A stretch of 64,000 nt of DNA from Neoroseomonas alkaliterrae (lineage in GTDB: Bacteria; Pseudomonadota; Alphaproteobacteria; Acetobacterales; Acetobacteraceae): NCBI RefSeq assembly GCF_014199195.1, contig NZ_JACIJE010000001.1:186001-250000 (forward strand). Direction: 5' to 3'. Below are positions 1-9,525 of this stretch, in pieces. The notes under the pieces were generated by a model. The model was not told the DNA's origin, searched no databases, and saw nothing but the letters and a program-made list of their open reading frames with translations. The position numbers and the translations under genes were made by a program. The number at the start of each line of letters is the position of its first letter. Position 1 is the stretch's first letter.

Positions 1-1439
<1,439 letters not shown>

Positions 1440-1443
<4 letters not shown>

Positions 1444-1766
1444 GGCGCGCCATCGCCTGGCTTCATGTCGCAGCCACCTTCGTCACGGAACTCGCGAAGT
1501 CCACCGCCGCGACCATCCGCGCCGTGCTCGGCCCGACGGAGAGGCTGCGGCCCGCGATCCTCGCCGTGCCGCTCGATATCCGGTCGGAGGCAGGCACCGC
1601 GCTGTTCGCGGACATGGTCACGCTCACCCCCGGCACCACGAGCCTCGACGTCTCCGCCGATGGTCGCACGCTCTATGTCCACGCGCTGCACGCCCCGGAT
1701 CGGGAAGCCGCGGTCGCCGGCCTGAAATCCACGCTCGAGGCCCGCGCAAGGGAGGTCCTGCCATGA
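1440..1766 (+). CDS. mnhE: Na+/H+ antiporter Mrp subunit E, short form
   Basis: Subunit E of the Mrp antiporter, 108 residues. The C-terminal signature is clear: a VPLDI segment followed by MVTLTPGT, then a small soluble domain with LYVHAL. The usual family length is about 155-170 residues with an N-terminal hydrophobic region. Here the protein begins close to what is normally the end of that region, so one or two membrane segments are absent. The ATG overlaps the mnhD stop as ATGA and the 3' end overlaps mnhF in the same way, so start and reading frame are well supported by translational coupling. Either this lineage has a genuinely short E subunit or the gene is reduced. Confidence 0.88.
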
Positions 1767-2059
1767 CCGGCCTCATGACCTGGGCGGCGGCGCTCGCGGC
1801 CGCCATCGTCACCCTCGGCCTCGTCCCCGTCGCCTGGCGGCTGATCGCCGGCCCGTCCTCCGCGGACAGGGCGATCGCGACCGACATGCTGGGGCTGCTC
1901 GGCGTCTGCCTCGCCGCGCTCACCGCGCTGCTCGCAGGCCATGTCGCGTTCCTCGACGTCGCGCTCGGCATCGCCCTGGTCGGCTTCCTCGCCGCCGTGG
2001 CCTTCGCGCGGCTGCTCGAACGCGCAAGCGCGGCCGCCGCGTCGGAGCCGGCCGAATGA
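1763..2059 (+). CDS. mnhF: Na+/H+ antiporter Mrp subunit F
   Basis: Small subunit of the Mrp antiporter, 98 residues with three hydrophobic segments. The family hallmark is the stretch RLIAGPSSADRAIATDMLG near residues 23-41, where the G-P-x-x-x-D-R core is conserved in MnhF/PhaF proteins. The start overlaps the mnhE stop and the stop overlaps the mnhG start, both as ATGA, so it is translated as part of the same operon. Length matches the family. Confidence 0.93.
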   Translation: MTGLMTWAAALAAAIVTLGLVPVAWRLIAGPSSADRAIATDMLGLLGVCLAALTALLAGHVAFLDVALGIALVGFLAAVAFARLLERASAAAASEPAE

Positions 2060-3369
2060 GGGCCGCGATGGAGATCCTCGCCGCGCTGCTGCTCGTCGGC
2101 GGCGCGGTGATCGTCGCGCTCTCCGCCCTGGGCGTGGCGCGGCTGCCGGATCCGTTCAGCCGGATGCACGCGGCCGCCAAGGCCGGGGTGGCGGGGGCGG
2201 GGCTGCTGCTGCTGGGCACCGGCCTCGCCTTCGGCACGACGGGCGCAATCCTGACTGCCGTGGCGGCGGTCGCCTTCCTCGTGCTGACCGCACCGCTCGC
2301 CTCGCACACGCTCGGTCGTGCCGCCTACGTCGCCGGCGCGCCGCTCGGCGCCGCGCGCGTGGCCGATGCGCTCGCCGGGATTCTCGACCGCCGCGTCTTC
2401 GACATCGATCCGGGCCGCACCGCGCGGCCGCGGAGCGCCCAGCGTCTCTCACCGAGGGAGGACTACGCCATGACCGCCATCCCCGAGTTCCGGCGGCCGG
2501 CCGATCAAGCCGGGCGCGATTCGGCTGCCCTCGAACCGGCGCCGGCGCGGCGCATCCTCTGCTGCCTCGTCGGCGGCGAGGCGCAGCGCGCCGCCACCGA
2601 GGCCGCGCTCGACCTCGGCCGGGCGACGGGCGCGCAGGTGACGGGCCTGTCCGGCGCCGGGCTCGAGCCGCGCGCATGGCGCGGGCCGCTGCCCATCGGC
2701 GGCAGCTTCTGGTCGGACTGGCTCACCACCCGCAGCCGCGCGCGCATCCGCCAGAACTGCGCGGAGGCGCTTGAGGAGTTCCAGTCCCTCACCGCCGGCG
2801 CGAGCGATCTCGATGCCGTCGCGCGGCACGAGGAGACGGGCGCGGCCGACTTCGCGAGGCTGCTGGCCGGGCAGGATCTCGCAATCCTGCCCGCCGGCGC
2901 CGGCCCGCACGGCATGCCGGCCGAACCGGGGGAGGAGATCGCGGCCTCGCTCGCCAAGGCCGGCGTGGTGCCGGTGCTGCGCGTCCGCCAATGGCCGGGC
3001 CGGGTGCGCGCGGTGCTGCTGGTGGTGGGCGAATCGCCCGCCTGCGGCGCGCTTGCGGCCGGCATGCTGCGCAGCGGCCTGTGGTCCACCGCCCCGGTCT
3101 CGATCCTGCCGGTTGCCGAGGAACGCCCCGGCGTCGTCGCGATGGTCGAGCAGCAGGCGGAGCTGCTGCGCCAGCACGGGCGGCGCGTCGCCATCCTGCC
3201 GGCCCTCGAGGCCGATTTCGACATCACGGAGGCGCGCCAGCTCCTCGCGCGCTTCGACGCCGCCGTGATGGCGCAGCTGTCGAGCCGCAACGGCGGCCTT
3301 CTCGACAGCCTGCGCCTCTGCGCCTTCGAGACCGTTGCGGACACGGTGCCGATCACGCTGCTGCCGTGA
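2056..3369 (+). CDS. mnhG: Mrp subunit G fused in frame to a universal-stress-like region
   Basis: The first ~125 residues are a normal MnhG: three hydrophobic segments with VARLPDPFSRMHAAAKAG, the family signature, and an end near RVFDIDPGR. No stop follows. The frame runs on through ~300 more residues that look like one or two degenerate UspA-type alpha/beta domains (RRILCCLVGGEAQRAATEAAL near 166-186; RVRAVLLVVGESPACGALAA near 316-335). An ATG at 2470 in the same frame has an excellent Shine-Dalgarno 7 bases upstream, so the Usp part may also be made alone. A TGA in the +1 frame overlaps that ATG exactly as ATGA, like the other junctions of this operon. An ancestral two-gene layout, or a single-base error in the mnhG tail, should therefore be considered. 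Separate Mrp G and Usp assignments are firm in kind; the fusion is what the sequence shows. Confidence 0.8.
   Translation: MRAAMEILAALLLVGGAVIVALSALGVARLPDPFSRMHAAAKAGVAGAGLLLLGTGLAFGTTGAILTAVAAVAFLVLTAPLASHTLGRAAYVAGAPLGAARVADALAGILDRRVFDIDPGRTARPRSAQRLSPREDYAMTAIPEFRRPADQAGRDSAALEPAPARRILCCLVGGEAQRAATEAALDLGRATGAQVTGLSGAGLEPRAWRGPLPIGGSFWSDWLTTRSRARIRQNCAEALEEFQSLTAGASDLDAVARHEETGAADFARLLAGQDLAILPAGAGPHGMPAEPGEEIAASLAKAGVVPVLRVRQWPGRVRAVLLVVGESPACGALAAGMLRSGLWSTAPVSILPVAEERPGVVAMVEQQAELLRQHGRRVAILPALEADFDITEARQLLARFDAAVMAQLSSRNGGLLDSLRLCAFETVADTVPITLLP
2454..2472 (+). promoter_or_regulatory. Strong internal ribosome binding site within mnhG-usp
   Basis: GAGGGAGGA at 2454-2462 lies 7 bases before an in-frame ATG at 2470. 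This is among the better Shine-Dalgarno matches in the window and sits exactly at the border between the MnhG-like and Usp-like parts. It would allow a free ~299-residue Usp-like protein in addition to the fusion. Confidence 0.6.
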
Positions 3370-3432
3370 CGCCCTTGCGGTGACGCCGCCGCGCCGGGCA
3401 GGGTCGTCCCCGATGAGGAGACCGACCCGGCG

Positions 3433-4890
3433 ATGACGCCCGCCACCGAACGCCAGGATGCCGCACGGCGCCGCAGGCCGGCCCTGCCGCCCGCCCTGCG
3501 GATTCCCACCGCGGCGGGCGCCGTCGTCTTTGCCGTCGCGGTCGTGACGACGCAGATCGCCCTGCATGTCACGAACCGGCAGGCGGACCGGCAGCTCGAA
3601 CTGCTCGGCCAGGTCTATCTCGACGGCATCGCCTCCAGCGTCCGCGGCGGGCTCGAGAGCGGAGACCTCGCCTACACCACCGAACGCCTTGCGCGCGCCT
3701 TCATCGAGCAGCGCGGCATCGCCGAGCGCGGTCTCTTCGCCTTCGCCGCCGACGGCAGGCTGATCGCGCGCCACGGCGATGAGACTCTGTCGGAAGCCGA
3801 GGCCGCCGCGCTGCCGCCGAACGGGTGGCGGCTGGACGACGACAAGAGCACCGCCTGGGCATCCCGCACCGTTCACGGCGCGGAGGGAGAGATCGGCCGC
3901 GTCGTCGCCGCGCTCGACATCGGCCCCATCCTCGCCGCGCGCAGGCGGCTGGCCTGGATGGTGGTGGCCGTGGATCTTACCCTCGCCGGGCTCTGCGCCC
4001 TGCTGACGTGGTTCGTCCTGTACCGGCTGGGCCAGCCCTTGCGCGTGCTGGTCGCGCAGCTCTCCGAGGGCGAGCGCCGCGCGCCCGCCCGCGTGCCGGA
4101 CGCGGTGCTGGCCCGTGCGGATCCGGCGAGCGCCAAGGTCATCCTCGCCTACAACCGCATGGTCGAAGGCATGCGCGAGCGCGAGAGGCTCGCCGCCGAA
4201 CTGGCCGACCGCGAGCAGGCCGCCGCGCTGGGGCGCCTCGCCGCGACCATCGCGCACGAGGTGCGCAACCCGCTCGGCGGCCTCGCCACCACGGTCTCCA
4301 CCCTGCGCCGCTTCGGCGCGGACCCCGCGGTGCGCGAGGAATCGCTCGATTTCCTCGACCGCGGCATCGCCGCGCTGGAGCGCACCGTCACAAGCACGCT
4401 CGACTTCTACCGCCCGGAGGAGGACCGGCACCTCACCCGCCGCGACCTCGAGGACATGGCGGTGCTCCTCCGACCGGCGGCCCAGCGGCATGGCGTCGCG
4501 CTCGCCATCGAGCTCGACCTGCCGGAGGGGGAGGTCGCGCCCGGCGCGAGCGCGCTGCGCCAGGTGCTGCTCAACCTGCTGCTCAATGCCTGCGAGGCGA
4601 CGCCACCCGGCGGCACCGTCGGACTGCGCGTGTGGCGCGAGGCCGAGGAACTCCTGTGCGAGATCAGCGACAGCGGGCCGGGACTCGATGCGGCACAGGC
4701 GACGCTCCTGACCGGGCAGGACGGCGCGCCGCCTGGCCGCGCGCGCGGGCTCGGCCTCGGCGTCGTGGTCGGGCTGCTCGGCTCGCTCGATGCGCGCGCC
4801 TCGGTGACCGAACGGCCTTCCGGCGGCACGGTGATCCGCCTTGCCGCGCCGCTCCGCGCCCGATCCGCCGCCGCGGAGACGCCGGCATGA
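3433..4890 (+). CDS. Membrane sensor histidine kinase
   Basis: Sensor kinase of 485 residues. A first membrane helix lies near residues 27-46, an extracytoplasmic sensor domain of ~125 residues follows, and a second helix near 173-196. A HAMP-like linker then leads to a HisKA domain with the phosphoacceptor His275 in AHEVRNPLGG. The HATPase domain has an N-box NLLLNACEA, DSGPGL and GLGLGV. The start is preceded by GAGGAGA ten bases upstream. Its stop overlaps the start of the NtrC-type regulator, so the two form a cognate pair. It follows the Mrp operon by only 63 bases, so control of, or by, ion homeostasis is possible but unproven. The sensed signal cannot be read from the sequence. Confidence 0.93.
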   Translation: MTPATERQDAARRRRPALPPALRIPTAAGAVVFAVAVVTTQIALHVTNRQADRQLELLGQVYLDGIASSVRGGLESGDLAYTTERLARAFIEQRGIAERGLFAFAADGRLIARHGDETLSEAEAAALPPNGWRLDDDKSTAWASRTVHGAEGEIGRVVAALDIGPILAARRRLAWMVVAVDLTLAGLCALLTWFVLYRLGQPLRVLVAQLSEGERRAPARVPDAVLARADPASAKVILAYNRMVEGMRERERLAAELADREQAAALGRLAATIAHEVRNPLGGLATTVSTLRRFGADPAVREESLDFLDRGIAALERTVTSTLDFYRPEEDRHLTRRDLEDMAVLLRPAAQRHGVALAIELDLPEGEVAPGASALRQVLLNLLLNACEATPPGGTVGLRVWREAEELLCEISDSGPGLDAAQATLLTGQDGAPPGRARGLGLGVVVGLLGSLDARASVTERPSGGTVIRLAAPLRARSAAAETPA

Positions 4891-6221
4891 GCGGAGGCCG
4901 CGTCGTGCTGGTCGTCGAGGACGATCCGGTTCTGGGCCCCGCGCTGGTGCAGCGGCTGCGCCTCGAAGGCTTCCGGCCGCGTCTCGCGACGACCGGGGCG
5001 GAGGCCCTGCGGGAGGCGGCCGGACTGCGCCCCGATGCCGTCCTGAGCGACATCCGCCTGCCCGACATGTCGGGCGAGGAGGTGTTCCGCCGGCTGCTCG
5101 CAGAAGTTGGTGCGCTGCCCGCCTTCTTCATGACGGCCTTCGGGGAGGTGGCGCAGGCGATCCGCCTCGTCCGCGCCGGCGCGCAGGACTACCTGACCAA
5201 GCCGGTGGACGTGGACCGCCTGATGGCGGCGCTGCGCGATGCCCTGGCGACGGCATCGCCCACCGGTGGAGCTCCGGCGTCGGAGCTCGGAGTCTCGCCG
5301 GCCATGCGCGCCGTGGAGGCGACGTTGCGCAAGGCCGCGCGCGTGGATGTGCCGGTGGTGCTGACCGGGGAGACCGGCGTGGGCAAGGAGGTCGCCGCGC
5401 GCTTCCTGCACGCGGCATCGCCGCGCGCGGCCCATCCCTTCGTCGCCGTGAACTGCGCTGCCATCCCGCGCGAGCTCGCGGAGAGCACGCTGTTCGGCCA
5501 CGAACGCGGCGCCTTCACCGGCGCGGTCGCGCGCGGCACCGGCCTCGCGGAGCGTGCCGGCGAGGGCACGCTGCTGCTCGACGAGATCGCCGAGCTGCCC
5601 GCCGAACTGCAGCCGAAACTGCTGCGTCTCGTGCAGGAGCGCCGCTTCCTGCCGGTCGGCGCCGCGGCCGAGCGGCCCTTCGCGGCCCGCATCGTCTGCG
5701 CGACGCATGCCGACCTCGCGGAACGGGTGCGCGCGGGCGCCTTCCGCGAGGATCTGCTGTTCCGCCTCAACGTCATCTCGGTGACGATCCCGCCGCTGCG
5801 CCGGCGGCAGGAGGATCTGGAGCCGCTGGCCCGGCGCTTCGTCGCCGAGGCGGCGGCGCGCTTCGGCCTCGGGCCGCGGCGCCTCACGCCCGCCGCGCTG
5901 GCCTCGCTTGCCGATCACGACTGGCCGGGCAATGTGCGCGAGCTGCGCAACCGCATCGAGCGCGGCGTCGCGCTCGCCGAGGGCGAGGATGTCGGGCCCG
6001 GCGATCTCTTTCCTGAACTCTCCCTCGACCGCGAGGACGGCCCCGTTCCGCCCTCCGGCACCACGCTGGACGCCGCGCTCGGCGAGGCGATGCGCGCGGC
6101 CATCCTCGATGCGCTCCGCCTTTCGGGCGGCAGCCGGGCCGGGGCCGCGCAGCGGCTCGGCATCTCGCGCACCACGCTGTGGAAGCGGATGCGCGAACTC
6201 GGCATCGGGCAGGAGTGCTGA
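4887..6221 (+). CDS. NtrC-family sigma-54-dependent response regulator
   Basis: Response regulator of 444 residues with the full three-domain NtrC layout. The receiver has acidic residues EDD at 11-13, phosphoacceptor Asp55 (LSDIRLPD) and Lys105 (LTKP). The AAA+ domain has Walker A GETGVGKE at 161-168, the sigma-54 contact loop GAFTGA at 208-213 and Walker B LLLDEI at 229-234. The C-terminal Fis-type helix-turn-helix is AAQRLGISRTTLWKRM. All residues for phosphorylation, ATP hydrolysis and RpoN contact are present. The start overlaps the kinase stop (ATGA). Targets should carry -24/-12 promoters; a weak candidate lies just downstream (6312-6327) and a strong one elsewhere in the window (62628-62643). 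Confidence 0.95.
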   Translation: MSGGRVVLVVEDDPVLGPALVQRLRLEGFRPRLATTGAEALREAAGLRPDAVLSDIRLPDMSGEEVFRRLLAEVGALPAFFMTAFGEVAQAIRLVRAGAQDYLTKPVDVDRLMAALRDALATASPTGGAPASELGVSPAMRAVEATLRKAARVDVPVVLTGETGVGKEVAARFLHAASPRAAHPFVAVNCAAIPRELAESTLFGHERGAFTGAVARGTGLAERAGEGTLLLDEIAELPAELQPKLLRLVQERRFLPVGAAAERPFAARIVCATHADLAERVRAGAFREDLLFRLNVISVTIPPLRRRQEDLEPLARRFVAEAAARFGLGPRRLTPAALASLADHDWPGNVRELRNRIERGVALAEGEDVGPGDLFPELSLDREDGPVPPSGTTLDAALGEAMRAAILDALRLSGGSRAGAAQRLGISRTTLWKRMRELGIGQEC

Positions 6222-6311
6222 ACGGGCGGCAGCGGCGAACCGGCCCGCTTTCGCGGCGTGCCGCCTCGCGCTTGTCCGCTGCGCGCGACGGTGCTTTCGT
6301 TCCGCAATACG

Positions 6312-6327
6312 AGGTTCGGGAATTGCA
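6312..6327 (+). promoter_or_regulatory. Possible sigma-54 (-24/-12) promoter
   Basis: The sequence AGGTTCGGGAATTGCA places GG (6313-6314) and GC (6325-6326) exactly ten bases apart, with a TTGCA -12 element. The -24 box is imperfect (AGGTTCG against TGGCACG). It sits about 90 bases downstream of the sigma-54 activator gene and about 55 bases before a small ORF with a good ribosome binding site. Position and spacing make it worth noting; the partial -24 match keeps confidence low. Confidence 0.35.
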
Positions 6328-6380
6328 AGGCCCTGGCTGCGCCACCCAGCCCCGGCGAGAACCCGCGCGAGGAGACGATC

Positions 6381-6596
6381 ATGCACGCGCCGCATGTCGC
6401 GGAGTTCGAGATCACCCCGGGGTTCTTGCTGGCGCCGCGTGACGCCGGCCCGCAAACGTCCGGTGCCTGGCTCCTCACGGGCACGCGCTGCCGCGTGGCG
6501 TTACCCGCTCACGCCGCGCCTGCCGCCAGCACGGACGCATCCGCCGTGCGGCCGACGCCGGGCGCTGCTTCCATGCCCGGCAACCGGCCCGCTTGA
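6381..6596 (+). CDS. Small ORF of unknown function, 71 residues
   Basis: ATG at 6381 is preceded by GAGGAG with 6-base spacing, a near-ideal ribosome binding site. The ORF ends 7 bases before the CoA-transferase start. The first ~35 residues (MHAPHVAEFEITPGFLLAPR onward) have balanced composition; the rest is Ala/Pro/Thr-rich low complexity. I recognise no family. It could be a small regulated protein expressed from the putative -24/-12 promoter, a leader that couples translation of the next gene, or the remnant of a truncated gene. Only the RBS and its position support it. Confidence 0.35.
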   Translation: MHAPHVAEFEITPGFLLAPRDAGPQTSGAWLLTGTRCRVALPAHAAPAASTDASAVRPTPGAASMPGNRPA

Positions 6597-6603
6597 CCCT
6601 GCG

Positions 6604-7794
6604 ATGGTGCCGCTGCTGACGGGCCTGAGGGTCCTCGACCTCACCAGCATCATCTACGGGCCGCTGGTCGGTCAGGTGCTCGGCGATCTGGGCGCCGAGG
6701 TGATCAAGGTCGAACCGCCGGAGGGCGAACTCGCCCGCGCCATCCAGCCGCGCGGCCCGCAGGGCGACAGCGCCATGTTCGTCTGCAACAACCGCAACAA
6801 GCGCAGCATCGCGCTCGACCTCAAGGCCGAGGCGGGGCGCGAGGTCTTCACGCGGCTGCTGCGCTGGGCGGAGGTCTTCGTCCACAACATGCGCCCCGCC
6901 GCGCTCGATCGGCTGGGATTCGGCTTCGCTGCCGCCGCGGCGATCAACCCGGAGATCATCTACTGCGCCGCGGTGGGCTTCGGCCGCGGCGGGCGCTATG
7001 CAGGCCGCCCGGCCTTCGACGACGTGATCCAGGCCGCGGGCGGCATCGCCGCGCTGCCCTCCTATCGCGGCGAGGATCCCGCCTATGTGCCGGGCGTCGT
7101 GGCCGACAAGGTGGCGGCGCTGACCGCGACCTACGGCGTGATGGCCGCGATCGCCGCGCGGGCCCGCGGCCGCACCGGGCCGATCGAGGTCGAGGCGGCG
7201 ATGTTCGAATCCGTCGTCGCCTTCGTGCTGAACGAGCATCTCGCCGCCGCGGCCTTCGGCGGGCCGCCGCAGGCCGCGGGCTATCACCGCATGTTCGCGC
7301 CCGACCGCCGCCCCTACCGCACGCGGGATGGCTGGATCGCAGCCCTCCCCTACACCGAGCAGCAATGGCGCCGCGTGCTCGAGTTCACCGCGCGGCACGA
7401 CGTGCTCGACGCTCCCTGGTTCGCCGATCCCGGCGAACGCAGCGCCCATATCGCCGAACTCTACGCCGTGCTCGCGGAGGAGATGGCGCAGCGAACCACC
7501 GGGGAATGGCTGCGCGTGCTGCAGGATCTCGACATCCCGCATGCCCGCGTCAATCGCCTCGAGGATCTGCTGACCGACCCTCATCTGCAGGATGTGGATT
7601 TCTTCGCGCCGAACGGCAGCGGCCTCGCGCGCTCGGCCCGCCAGCCCGTCGTCTTTCCTGGCCTGCCGGTGCAGCCGGATCGGCCCGCGCCCGCCCTCGG
7701 CGCGGATACCGAGGCGGTTGCAGAGATGCTCGGCTACGACGCGGCGGCGATCGCCGCGCTGCGCGCCCGCGGGGCCTTCGGCCCGGGCGGCTGA
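6604..7794 (+). CDS. CaiB/BaiF family (class III) CoA-transferase
   Basis: Transfers CoA between an acyl-CoA donor and a carboxylic acid in the cytosol. The protein is 396 residues, typical for the family. The N-terminal Rossmann segment (LRVLDLTSIIYGPLVGQVLGDLGAEVIKVE) and CNNRNKRSIALDLK are hallmark CaiB motifs, and the catalytic aspartate is in RPAFDD near residue 139. I chose the ATG at 6604 because the family N terminus begins right there; the open frame extends upstream only as an artefact of high GC. The acid used cannot be told from sequence. Its neighbours are a two-component system and a convergent murU operon, which give no pathway clue. Confidence 0.92.
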   Translation: MVPLLTGLRVLDLTSIIYGPLVGQVLGDLGAEVIKVEPPEGELARAIQPRGPQGDSAMFVCNNRNKRSIALDLKAEAGREVFTRLLRWAEVFVHNMRPAALDRLGFGFAAAAAINPEIIYCAAVGFGRGGRYAGRPAFDDVIQAAGGIAALPSYRGEDPAYVPGVVADKVAALTATYGVMAAIAARARGRTGPIEVEAAMFESVVAFVLNEHLAAAAFGGPPQAAGYHRMFAPDRRPYRTRDGWIAALPYTEQQWRRVLEFTARHDVLDAPWFADPGERSAHIAELYAVLAEEMAQRTTGEWLRVLQDLDIPHARVNRLEDLLTDPHLQDVDFFAPNGSGLARSARQPVVFPGLPVQPDRPAPALGADTEAVAEMLGYDAAAIAALRARGAFGPGG

Positions 7795-7810
7795 CCGGCG
7801 CTCCGCGCGC

Positions 7811-8539
7811 TCAGAACAACGCGCGCGCGAGCCCCGCGCGCAGCGTCTCCTCCGCATGGCGCAGATCCTCGGGCGTGGAGAGGTGGAACCACACCCCGTC
7901 ATGCACCAGGCCGAAAAGCCGCCCCTGCGCCGCCGCACGGTCGTAGAGGCGGTTCAGGCTGAAGGCCCCGCCGGGTGCGTCCGCGAAGAGGCCCGGCGCC
8001 AGGATCTGCACGCCGGCGAAGAGGTAGGGCGCGATCTCGCGCTCCTTCGGCCGCCGCATCCGCCCGACCGGATCGAGCAGGAAATCGCCGCTGCCGACCG
8101 CGCCCTCGACCTGGGTGGTGCGCACCATCAGCAGCAGCGCATCCATCGCATCGGGATCGAAGGCGGCCGAGAGGCGCGTGAGCGCGGGCGTCGGCCCGTC
8201 GAGCCAGAACGCATCCCCGTTCACCACGGCGAAGGGAGCATCGCCGAGCCGCGGCAGCGCCATCGCCACGCCGCCGCCGGTCTCGAGCAGCGCCTCCTCG
8301 CGCTGTATCACGATCTCGGGCCGCGTGCGCCGGGCCATGGCGGCGACGATGCTCTCCGCATACCAATGCGCGTTCACCACGGCCCGCGCGACGCCGGCCG
8401 CCTCCAGCCGGTCCAGCGCATGGTCGAGCAGCGAGCGGCCGTCGAGTTCCAGCAGCGGCTTCGGCCGGTCGTCGGTCAGCGGGCGCATGCGCGTGCCGAG
8501 GCCGGCGGCCAGCACCATGGCATGGGTGAGCGTGATCAT
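7811..8539 (-). CDS. murU: MurU-like N-acetylmuramate-1-phosphate uridylyltransferase
   Basis: Nucleotidyltransferase of 242 residues that makes UDP-MurNAc from MurNAc-1-phosphate in the MurU recycling route. The N-terminal signature is VLAAGLGTRMRPLTDDRPKP, the nucleotide-binding loop with the conserved Arg and Lys; VNGDAFW supplies the metal-binding aspartate region. General annotation is often mannose-1-phosphate guanylyltransferase. The adjacent amgK-like kinase argues for MurU: AmgK phosphorylates MurNAc/GlcNAc and MurU uridylylates the product. The start ATG overlaps the amgK stop as ATGA. It is the last gene of the tsaE-amgK-murU operon. Confidence 0.87.
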   Translation of the reverse strand: MITLTHAMVLAAGLGTRMRPLTDDRPKPLLELDGRSLLDHALDRLEAAGVARAVVNAHWYAESIVAAMARRTRPEIVIQREEALLETGGGVAMALPRLGDAPFAVVNGDAFWLDGPTPALTRLSAAFDPDAMDALLLMVRTTQVEGAVGSGDFLLDPVGRMRRPKEREIAPYLFAGVQILAPGLFADAPGGAFSLNRLYDRAAAQGRLFGLVHDGVWFHLSTPEDLRHAEETLRAGLARALF

Positions 8540-9525
8540 GCGGGCTCCGTCACGGCCACGGGGTTGCGGCGCAGCGCTGGCGGCACATGCGCGTCCAGGA
8601 ACTCGCGCAGAGGACGCGTCGCCGGGTGTTCCAGCGCGGCGCCGAGCAGCCGCCAGCAGCGCGGTCCATGCACCAGGTAGTGCGGCTTGGCATCGCGCCG
8701 CGCGAGGCGCACCCACAGCGCGGCGACGCGCAGGTGCCGCTGCGCCGCGCAGGCGGCAAAGGCGGCCGCGAAGGCCTCGCGGTCCAGGCCGCCGCGCGCT
8801 TCGAGGTAGCGGGCGACGACCGCCGAGCGGATCTCCGGCGCGACGTCGCGGCGCGCATCCTCGACGAGCGAGACGACGTCATAGGCCGGGTGCCCGAGCG
8901 CGGCGTCCTGGAAATCGAGCAGCCCGGTCCGCCGCGGGCCGTCGCGATCGTCCAGCCGCATCAGGTTGGCCGGGAAGTAGTCGCGATGCACGAAGCCGCG
9001 CTGCTCGGCGTGCGGCGCGAGCATGGCGCGCAGCGCCTCGTCCAGCCCGGCGCGGAGCTGCGCATCGGCGGGCGCGCCCATCGCCGCGGGCCACCACCAG
9101 TCGAGGAAGGTCGCCGCGGTGGCGCGCGCCATCGCGGCCGCGTCCCAGGCCGGCAGGTTCGCGGGCGGCGCGGCCTCGTGCAGGGCGGCGAGCGTCTCCG
9201 CCGCCTCGAGATAGAGCGGCAGCGGATCGGCGCCGGCATCGAGCAGCGCGGCGTGCGTCGCCTCCCCGAAATCCTCGATCAGCAGGAAGCCCGCCGCCTC
9301 GTCCGCGGCGATGATCGCGGGCGAGGACAGGCCGATGCCGGCGATGTGGCGGGCGACGCGCAGGAAGGGGCGGACATCCTCCGGCGGCGGCGCGTCCATC
9401 AGCAGCGCGGGAAGCGGGCCGCCGGACAGCCGCGCATAGCGCCGGTGCGACGCATCGGAGGGCAGCGGCGAAAGCATCGCGGCGCCGAAGCCCGCGGCAG
9501 CCAGGAAGGCGCGCGCGTCCCTCAT
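8536..9525 (-). CDS. amgK: AmgK-like anomeric MurNAc/GlcNAc kinase (APH fold)
   Basis: Aminoglycoside-phosphotransferase-fold kinase of 329 residues. The catalytic loop is FVHRDYFPANLM, followed by the metal-binding LLDFQDAALGHPAYDV, the usual APH/choline-kinase layout. In this context (between tsaE and a MurU-like uridylyltransferase) the expected role is ATP-dependent phosphorylation of the anomeric carbon of MurNAc/GlcNAc for peptidoglycan recycling that bypasses fosfomycin-sensitive synthesis. The start at MRDARAFLAAAGF overlaps the tsaE stop (ATGA). Substrate is inferred from neighbourhood and family, not from residues I can verify. Confidence 0.87.
   Translation of the reverse strand: MRDARAFLAAAGFGAAMLSPLPSDASHRRYARLSGGPLPALLMDAPPPEDVRPFLRVARHIAGIGLSSPAIIAADEAAGFLLIEDFGEATHAALLDAGADPLPLYLEAAETLAALHEAAPPANLPAWDAAAMARATAATFLDWWWPAAMGAPADAQLRAGLDEALRAMLAPHAEQRGFVHRDYFPANLMRLDDRDGPRRTGLLDFQDAALGHPAYDVVSLVEDARRDVAPEIRSAVVARYLEARGGLDREAFAAAFAACAAQRHLRVAALWVRLARRDAKPHYLVHGPRCWRLLGAALEHPATRPLREFLDAHVPPALRRNPVAVTEPA

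Noticed and set aside
4407..6455. Minus-strand open frame of 682 codons opposite the two-component genes
   Set aside because: Antisense shadow; the plus-strand kinase and NtrC regulator are complete.
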